From contig LGRX02028853.1 in NCBI GenBank assembly GCA_001247695.2, positions 1 to 12,797 of the forward strand: a stretch of DNA of 12,797 bases, in the 5' to 3' direction. Source of the DNA: Cymbomonas tetramitiformis. Its lineage: Eukaryota > Chlorophyta > Pyramimonadophyceae > Pyramimonadales > Pyramimonadaceae. The translations under genes were made by a program, and so were the position numbers. Under the pieces are notes generated by a model. The model was not told the DNA's origin. It was given only the letters and a program-made list of their open reading frames with translations, and ran no database searches. Shown here one piece after another: positions 7,929-12,797 of this stretch; positions within the stretch are counted from its first letter, which is position 1, and each line of letters opens with the position of its first letter.

Positions 7929-8253
7929 CTTCTTGCTCACTCTGGAGGCACACCAACATGGTGGTGTGCAGAACTCCTGTGACCTCAAAGACTTCTTCAA
8001 TATGGTTTATGGTTTTACTTTGACACCTTTGAAATCTTCAATTTGACTTGCTGACACAGAGCCTTTCAGTAGTTTAGCAGGACCTTAATTGCCTGTGAGC
8101 TCTTGTGCTAGCTAGAGGGTTCTAATTTGTGTATCAAAATTGCACAGTTAGATTAGCAGTTAGGCCTTGTCACCTTGGCTCCTGCCCTAACACTAACAGC
8201 TTTACATTTTCTGACTCTCCTAGCCAGTCACCACCCACAGTGCTGGGGTGGTG
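7929..8253 (+). other. 3' untranslated region of element B
   Basis: 325 nt between the gag stop and the 3' LTR, with no supported gene. A perfect 8-bp stem GCACACCA/TGGTGTGC (7948-7955 with 7962-7969) begins 20 nt after the stop and could act in termination, stability or packaging. The last bases before the LTR, CTGGGGTGGTG (8243-8253), are the best polypurine-tract candidate, although interrupted by pyrimidines. Confidence 0.6.
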
Positions 8254-8507
8254 TGCTGAAATCTGTATAGGCAGCCCTGACTGGGAGTCCCGGTCAGGCC
8301 CCTATGACAGATCCCTAGGACCAACACTGGACTGCTGACTGATCTGTAGGTTCGTACTGTGACACACGTTGTGTCACAGGTAGGCTAGACTCCGAGACCG
8401 TCCGAGACCGTTCCGGGTATATCTAGCTTAGGGTTTATTTATCTTACACAGTTTATCCACACGAGTACGGGACTTTATGATATCTAGTGTACTTGGATAT
8501 TCCGGTA
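8254..8507 (+). repeat. element B 3' LTR (254 bp)
   Basis: Second copy of 4948-5201, same length, 251 of 254 identical by my count. It is followed directly by the CGCTG target duplication and then by element A sequence. Confidence 0.95.
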
Positions 8508-8512
8508 CGCTG
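8508..8512. repeat. target-site duplication of element B, right copy
   Basis: CGCTG, identical to 4943-4947, immediately after the TA end of the 3' LTR. Confidence 0.9.
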
Positions 8513-8649
8513 GAAAAATGCTGCGACGAAGACTGATGCCAACGCGGAATAAGACGAAGCTGGTGCCGACGTCGAAGTTGCTGTACGAGAGGAGCTGGTG
8601 CGGCCTCAAGGATCAGAGCGAAAACCTCCCCAAGTGGTGGCCGATAACC
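8513..8649 (-). other. displaced leader and primer-binding site of element A
   Basis: This joins the left part of A at 4942 once B and one copy of the duplication are removed, giving a leader of about 247 nt between LTR and gag ATG. On the minus strand it begins GGTTATCGGCCACCACTTG (8649 downward). The first 12 bases match the copia half-tRNA primer site at 10 of 12, and the longer run resembles the start of the element C leader (GGCTATAGGCCCACCACTTG). Confidence 0.65.
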
Positions 8650-8766
8650 TCACGAAAGAGGGGATATATATATATATATATGATTGGGTATATGTATATA
8701 TCGTGGTAAGCAGTGATACAGAATGGCAGGGGGCAGAGATTCACTGTGTGCTAAGATGATATAAAA
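8650..8766 (-). repeat. element A 5' LTR, truncated by element C
   Basis: Matches 2926-3037 with two substitutions and a longer AT dinucleotide run (18 bp versus 12). About 87 bp of the LTR, corresponding to 3038-3124, are missing and should lie beyond the far end of element C. The break falls inside an AT-rich stretch that reads as TTTTATATC on the minus strand, a possible TATA box of A. Confidence 0.85.
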
Positions 8767-9022
8767 TGCTGAGATTCAGTAGTTCAGTATCACGTATGAC
8801 GTATGACAGTGACAGTGACAGTACAGTGACTTCCTACCTGTACTCAGTAGTTCGACTTCGGTAGCTTAGACTGTGACACACGATATGATTGCCTAGTGAC
8901 GGCCTCAGAGCTTAGATAGCCTGAGAGTCGTGTATTCATTTCTATCTTTTGATATACCCGATTGCCTCGCTCAAACCCTACGGCGTTCAGCGTTTTCACT
9001 GTGTCACTAGGATATTCTAGTA
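8767..9022 (+). repeat. element C 5' LTR (256 bp)
   Basis: Only one copy is in the window. The boundaries come from comparison with LTR B: both start TGCTGA, share ACTGTGACACACG at offset about 104 (8870-8882), and end GATATTC[C/T][G/A]GTA followed by GG of the primer site. The LTR also holds a cluster of GTGACA repeats and two TGACGTAT-like boxes (about 8791-8830). The rest is diverged from LTR B, so C and B belong to different families of one lineage. Confidence 0.75.
8791..8830 (+). promoter_or_regulatory. reiterated TGAC boxes in LTR C
   Basis: Two ACGTATGAC units are followed by CAGTGACAGTGACAGTACAGTGAC, giving at least five TGAC cores in 40 bp near the LTR start. Similar GTGAC boxes occur in LTR A (3071-3090) and in the palindrome of LTR B. 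The position in the presumed U3 suggests enhancer-type sites. The binding factor is unknown. Confidence 0.45.
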
Positions 9023-9034
9023 GGCTATAGGCCC
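9023..9034 (+). other. primer-binding site of element C
   Basis: GGCTATAGGCCC, directly after the LTR, matches 10 of 12 positions of the Drosophila copia half-tRNA site as I remember it. It resembles the element A site over about 20 nt (GG[C/T]TAT[A/C]GGCC...ACCACTTG). Confidence 0.55.
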
Positions 9035-9692
9035 ACCACTTGCCTAAAGTGGTTTTGATTCAAAGCCACTAAATGGCTGGCTAAAGCTGTAGAGGGGCGA
9101 GCGTGGCTGAGTAGGTAGAATGTTGCGGGGTGCCGCGTTTTCGCGGCACAACTGACTGCGTGGATGGAGAGGTAAGCGCGACGAGTGGCGGAGGAAAGTA
9201 CGGAGAAGATGGGTCAGAGAGCGCTGGGGCCCCCGATTGTATGCAGCATTGCGCAGAGTTTGGTACCAAGTGGATCGCGACACGTTAAACGGGCCATGAC
9301 CTCGGACATCGACAAGCGCAAGGACCTCGACCTCCCACTCCTACTTTCCGCCCACCCCCGCCGCTCCGCATTTTTCCTCGCAACTCTATGCGTCTTTACC
9401 CGTGACATTTTACCTTAATTCGCCACGCTTGCCGCTTGTTTGTGTATATTGAGCGGATTTTGTAATCTTGCGGGCGACTTGGCCGTTTTTGGACGCTTAT
9501 AACTTACGGAGTAGTTGGGCTCAGACATTTTCCTTTGGAGAGTATTTTTACTTCGCCAATCCCGGCCGTGTTACCGAGTTTCGTGGGCATCGGAGCAGAT
9601 TTTGAATTTATTTCAGATTTGGCCCCTTCCTTGAGGGGGGCTCGCCCTTATCGTTAGGGTTTCATCGCGCCGGTGCTTCGTTTACGGCTGCC
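9035..9692 (+). other. structured 5' leader of element C
   Basis: Non-coding leader before the gag ATG. ACCACTT/AAGTGGT (9035-9041 with 9047-9053) forms a perfect 7-bp stem. It competes with AGTGGTTTTG/CAAAGCCACT (9048-9057 with 9061-9070), a 10-bp stem with one G-U pair, so the two are mutually exclusive. Further on, GTGCCGCG/CGCGGCAC around TTTT (9130-9149) is a perfect 8-bp stem. Retroelement leaders often carry dimerisation, packaging or translation signals; which applies here is not known. Confidence 0.55.
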
Positions 9693-12600
9693 ATGACTAC
9701 CGTGGATTCTTCGGATGGATTTACCACGCCGGTCCCGGCTGGGATCGACACGCGGAGGGCGCTTACCTTCAGCGACGGCCCTGAAGAGCCTGTGCCCCCT
9801 ACACCTGTAAAGCGTCGCCCGCTTGACAGTGATGACTCGGACGGTGCTTTGGTTCTCAGGGACTTCCTCAAGGACTGCCAGACAGTTCTCCGCGAGCCTG
9901 GTCACCGGGCCAGCATTATTCAGCAAGTTCGTGACCAGTGCCGGCCCACTCACATCAAGGCTTCGGAGTGGGTCTTTGACATCGACAAGATCAAAGGCCA
10001 AGTGCCTCGGGAAGTTGCACTGGACCGCTTCACCAAAGCGGTACAGACCCAACTTACCGACTTCAACCTTCAGTTTGACACGGTATTCCACCCGACTGAC
10101 CTCGCGACGGCTGTTCTTCCTGAGGCCACTCGCATTCTCTTTCGCATCTTGACGTCGCTGGTGCGTGGGTCATGCCTTCGGCTCATTGAGGAGTCGGCTA
10201 CGGTGTCTCCGGATGATGGACGCCGTGCGTGGCTGGTTGTCTGCCGAGCCGTTGCCAGACGGCGCAGGCCGTGGGTTTCCCATGGTTACCTATTCGAGAC
10301 AGCTCCTGCGATCGAGCTGCTGGAGGATGTAGACCCCGAGCCCTATATTAAGGGTTTCATGCAGCACCACACCGCTATCCGTTCCGAGCTCAGACCTGGT
10401 GTAGAGCCTGACGATGTGTGGGGTGTGGGGTTCGCCTTGGACCTCCTCACCCTTCGCATGTGCCCTCTGTATTATAAGGACCTTCTACAGGAGTGGAGTT
10501 CTAAGACGGCCGAGGGCAGGGAGAAGCGGGCTCTCGGCATTCAACAGTTCACGTTGGCTGTAAAGGCCTTCCACCAACAGAAAACAGAGGAGAAGAAGCT
10601 GCTTAAAGAGAAGAAGAAAAAGGATGGGGTCTCCGCATTGGCGGCCTCGCTTCTCTCTGGGGAGTCCCCTTCTGCCGCCCTTCTGGCCCGTGCGGGCATC
10701 CCGCAGACTCGTATTGTTGGTGGCCGCAGGCGTGACGAGCCCAGGCACCCGCCACAGACTCAGGATGCTCAGCCACAGGCGGCCGGACAGGGTGCTCACC
10801 GGTCTGGGGGCGACAGGGGTACAGCTCCCCGCGCCAGACCGGCCCGCGGTGGGAAGAATCGACAACAAAACATGAAGGGACACAGGAAGGGCTCTCACCC
10901 TTCCCCTCATGCCCCTCCGCCGCGGACTCAGGGGCAGCGGCAGCCTGCATCCGGTGGTTCACCGACTGCCTTGCGGGTGACGCGAGATGCACAGGGCCGC
11001 CACTCGGTCCAGTGCTGGGACTGCGGCGGCCCTCACTTCCGCCGTGACTGCCCTGGAGGAGTGCAGAGTGCTCATGTGGCGGGGTTCCACCCCGAGGGCA
11101 CACCCATTGCAGACATCCTGTCAGAGTTGGATGCGGCTTTCCTCGATCCGGAGGAGGAGGTGTATGAGTCATGCCTGTACACTTACTCATTGGAGCTCGG
11201 GGAGGCACCGCTTGACATCCCCGCGGCCCAGGCGGCTGCCGTTGTGCCGCACTCTGCCGTTGACAGTGGGGAGCCGTGGACTGAGTCGGAGTGGGCTATC
11301 TGGGACTCATGTGGCCGCTCGGAGGAGCAGTACTATGACGCTGTCAACCGCTTCAACTCGTACCAGGACCCTGGCGATGGGGACGGGCCCGACGGTGAGA
11401 TGACGCCTGCTCAGCTCCATGTTGCCGTACACCAGCCTTCGGACCCTGCCATGTCTATGCAGCACTTCAGTGTTGAGCCGCAGCAGCCAGCGGTGCCGGC
11501 AGCCGACGTGCAGATCACAACAACCAACGCCGAGTTCCCTGGAGCTGTGCAGCTGGTGAGCACGGCACCGACGTCCCGACCCGGGGGTCCGGGTGGCCCG
11601 GGCCGCAGGCCCTATGGGGCGGGTCACTACATGTACATGAGTCTGCTGTGCATTCTAGCATTCTCTGGCACGGCAGATGCGGTGCAGTCTGGTGGTGCCT
11701 CCGGTGCTGTGCTGGAGGTGCACCCACGGGCTCTGGTGCTTTGGCATGCTGTCACCTGGGGTCTGGCTATCTCGGCCTGTCTTCCTGCCGTTGGTGCCAG
11801 GACTCCCGTACGCACCTGGCGACACCTTGTCAACCGCCAGTCACCGACGGGCGGGCACCGGCCCTCAACAACCCAGCCTCCGGCGGGTGAGCCCCGTACC
11901 TCTCGCCGCTCCTCACCGGTCTGGACTGCTATTCTGGTTATCTGTAGCCTGGCCCTGTGTACCTCGGCACTGCTGTTTGGGTATTCTCTGGGTCTGCGGC
12001 AGTCAGTCAGACAGTCAGTCAGTCAGTCAGTCAGTCAGCTTACCCCGCCAGCAGGGGGGTCCGTCGGCCGTTCTGCTGGTCAGCTTTTCTCAGCTGATGG
12101 ACTGGCTACCGGTGATACCGGCTTATGTCTGGTCTCTGGTTATGCTGTGGGTACTTATGCTTCTGTGGAGCTTGGTGTACTGTCTGGTCAGCTTGGGTCA
12201 GTTACAGTGGTCTACCCTCTGGTACCCGCTGGCTATACTGGTATTCTGGTTTATGGCAGTGCAGAGTCAGTTCCATTGTATGTGCCCGACGAGGAGTGGG
12301 CTGCTTCTGGATTCAGTTCTCTGGCCAGTGCTGTCCCTGCACCCGTCAGGGTTGACAGAGGCATCGTGTGTGACTCTGGGGCCACATGTGTCATGTGCGG
12401 GGACCTGTCGGCCTGCACCGACGTGGACTACACCCGTACGGTGGCCTTCACCATGGTCACGGCTGGGTCTCACAGGACGGATGCTACTGTGACATTCCAC
12501 CTGTATGGGGTCTGTGTCCAGGACGGCGCCATCGACCACTTCGTTCTCCCAAACTCACACTATAAGGCCGGCTGCCGCACTCTGCTGTCTTCTCGGGTTA

Positions 12601-12797
12601 TGCTATCCCTCGGCTTCGGGTCCCCTGACCTTGTATCCCTCACCTACACCCACCTGCCTACTGGCCGTGTCTATCGGATCATTGACTCTGGCACAGACTA
12701 TATGTGGGCGGAGGTCCCTGAGGGGGCAGCCAGTGCACTCACCCAGACTGTCTCACGTGTCCGCACCGGTGAGATCTGTGACTGGATGTGGGCACGC
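9693..12797 (+). CDS. Gag-protease polyprotein of element C, 3' end outside window (1035 codons seen)
   Basis: The frame is open without a stop from ATG 9693 to the last base. Residues 1-330 are capsid-like, with ILFRILTSLVRG, a PDDGRRAW motif (D175) shared with A and B, and a Lys-rich helix (EEKKLLKEKKKK). A basic Gln/Pro/Arg linker leads to a compact zinc knuckle C441-x2-C444-x3-H448-x4-C453. An acidic region precedes TTTNAEFPGAVQLV (EF at 614-615). Three hydrophobic segments follow (about 647-662, 680-702 and 744-768), then a QSVSQSVSQ stretch encoded by a CAGT microsatellite. An aspartic protease begins with VCDSGAT (D894), and VLPNSHYKAGCRTLLSSRVMLSLGF resembles the copia protease end (VP-x-L-x-x-NLLS-x-x-x-L). 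Gag and protease are in one frame, as in Drosophila copia. The membrane-type segments between them are unusual. Confidence 0.85.
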   Translation, partial: MTTVDSSDGFTTPVPAGIDTRRALTFSDGPEEPVPPTPVKRRPLDSDDSDGALVLRDFLKDCQTVLREPGHRASIIQQVRDQCRPTHIKASEWVFDIDKIKGQVPREVALDRFTKAVQTQLTDFNLQFDTVFHPTDLATAVLPEATRILFRILTSLVRGSCLRLIEESATVSPDDGRRAWLVVCRAVARRRRPWVSHGYLFETAPAIELLEDVDPEPYIKGFMQHHTAIRSELRPGVEPDDVWGVGFALDLLTLRMCPLYYKDLLQEWSSKTAEGREKRALGIQQFTLAVKAFHQQKTEEKKLLKEKKKKDGVSALAASLLSGESPSAALLARAGIPQTRIVGGRRRDEPRHPPQTQDAQPQAAGQGAHRSGGDRGTAPRARPARGGKNRQQNMKGHRKGSHPSPHAPPPRTQGQRQPASGGSPTALRVTRDAQGRHSVQCWDCGGPHFRRDCPGGVQSAHVAGFHPEGTPIADILSELDAAFLDPEEEVYESCLYTYSLELGEAPLDIPAAQAAAVVPHSAVDSGEPWTESEWAIWDSCGRSEEQYYDAVNRFNSYQDPGDGDGPDGEMTPAQLHVAVHQPSDPAMSMQHFSVEPQQPAVPAADVQITTTNAEFPGAVQLVSTAPTSRPGGPGGPGRRPYGAGHYMYMSLLCILAFSGTADAVQSGGASGAVLEVHPRALVLWHAVTWGLAISACLPAVGARTPVRTWRHLVNRQSPTGGHRPSTTQPPAGEPRTSRRSSPVWTAILVICSLALCTSALLFGYSLGLRQSVRQSVSQSVSQLTPPAGGSVGRSAGQLFSADGLATGDTGLCLVSGYAVGTYASVELGVLSGQLGSVTVVYPLVPAGYTGILVYGSAESVPLYVPDEEWAASGFSSLASAVPAPVRVDRGIVCDSGATCVMCGDLSACTDVDYTRTVAFTMVTAGSHRTDATVTFHLYGVCVQDGAIDHFVLPNSHYKAGCRTLLSSRVMLSLGFGSPDLVSLTYTHLPTGRVYRIIDSGTDYMWAEVPEGAASALTQTVSRVRTGEICDWMWAR
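12000..12038 (+). repeat. CAGT tetranucleotide microsatellite inside the gag-protease frame
   Basis: (CAGT)2 CAG, one extra A, then (CAGT)6 CAG. In the polyprotein frame it encodes repeats of Gln-Ser-Val-Ser. Because the unit is 4 bp, gain or loss of one unit changes the reading frame downstream. Confidence 0.9.

Larger units (their letters stand above)
4948..8507 (+). mobile_element. element B: gag-only Ty1/copia-like LTR retrotransposon, complete (3560 bp)
   Basis: The element has matched 254-bp LTRs, a 5-bp target duplication, a primer-binding site, a 399-nt leader, one long gag-type ORF (5601-7928) and a 325-nt 3' untranslated region. No reverse transcriptase, integrase or protease is encoded, so this is a gag-containing non-autonomous element comparable to the TR-GAG class described in plants. 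The LTR pair differs at three positions, indicating very recent insertion into element A, whose flanking sequence resumes at 8513. Confidence 0.9.
2926..8766 (-). mobile_element. element A: gag-only Ty1/copia-like LTR retrotransposon, interrupted by element B and cut by element C
   Basis: The element consists of 2926-4947 and 8513-8766; the part in between is element B with its target duplication. On the minus strand the order is truncated 5' LTR (8766-8650), primer-binding site (8649-8638), leader, gag-like ORF (4837-3311), a purine-rich tract (3137-3125) and 3' LTR (3124-2926). Without the insertions A would be about 2.36 kb. There is no room for pol, so A is non-autonomous. The two LTR copies, compared over the 112-118 bp present in both, differ by two substitutions and a 6-bp length change in an AT dinucleotide run, so A is young. 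The left target-site flank would be AATTT (2921-2925); the right flank is outside the window. Confidence 0.8.
8767..12797 (+). mobile_element. element C: Ty1/copia-like retrotransposon with gag-protease frame, 3' part outside window
   Basis: It starts with a TGCTGA LTR end inside the LTR of A. It contains a 256-bp 5' LTR, a primer-binding site, a 670-nt leader and a single Gag-protease frame that runs off the window. Integrase, reverse transcriptase and RNase H in that order would be expected downstream for Ty1/copia. The predicted target duplication is TAAAA (8762-8766). Confidence 0.8.

Noticed and set aside
9104..9115. TGGCTGAGTAGG fits the tRNA box A consensus
   Set aside because: No box B, no cloverleaf and no acceptor stem could be found nearby. 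One such match is expected by chance in a window of this size.
11631..11998. Hydrophobic segments of C as an envelope gene
   Set aside because: They are in frame between Gag and protease, without a signal peptide, cysteine-rich ectodomain or separate start. An env gene would lie after pol.
11677..12492. Plus-strand frame of 271 codons overlapping the element C polyprotein
   Set aside because: Not called as a gene, because the main frame carries the protease and is open over more than 3 kb. Its hydrophobic part is reported only as a possible frame-switch product.

Overview
The window is a block of eukaryotic transposable elements; I see no host housekeeping gene. The supported coding content is three Gag-type or Gag-protease proteins of Ty1/copia-like LTR retrotransposons and one broken Tc1/mariner-type transposase. 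This points to the nuclear genome of a eukaryote of moderate GC content, such as a protist, alga or fungus. The sequence alone does not identify the lineage.

Layout. Positions 1-396 hold two copies of a 149-bp sequence (147 of 149 identical) separated by 98 bp that contain a foldback with 20-bp arms. Positions 397-938 are AT-rich with small hairpins and no gene. Positions 939-1260 carry a dense array of TTTACCA-type motifs that leads into a Tc1/mariner transposase fragment (1403-2260), which keeps its DNA-binding half and the first catalytic aspartate. Positions 2261-2925 are non-coding.

From 2926 to the end of the window there are three nested copia-like elements, called A, B and C here. 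A is on the minus strand (2926-4947 plus 8513-8766) with 199-bp LTRs and one gag-like ORF. B is on the plus strand (4948-8507), inserted into the leader of A, with 254-bp LTRs that differ at 3 positions and a perfect 5-bp target duplication (CGCTG). It carries one 775-residue gag-type ORF and no pol. C is on the plus strand (8767 to beyond the window), inserted into the 5' LTR of A. It has a 256-bp LTR, a 670-nt leader and a single frame open from 9693 to the last base, encoding Gag, a zinc knuckle, three hydrophobic segments and an Asp-Ser-Gly-Ala-Thr protease. The rest of its Pol should lie downstream.

The three elements are related. LTRs of B and C start TGCTGA and share a 13-mer at the same offset. 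All three Gags have a DGR-x-A motif in the capsid region. Right after each LTR lies a primer-binding site resembling the anticodon-loop (half-tRNA) site of Drosophila copia. The inferred order is A first, then B and C into A. A and B look like non-autonomous gag-only elements that would depend on an enzyme-supplying relative. C looks like the autonomous type, although its LTR is too different from B's to call it B's direct partner.

The most unusual point is that B and C both encode membrane-type hydrophobic segments between the zinc knuckle and the place where protease begins, preceded by a shared short motif.
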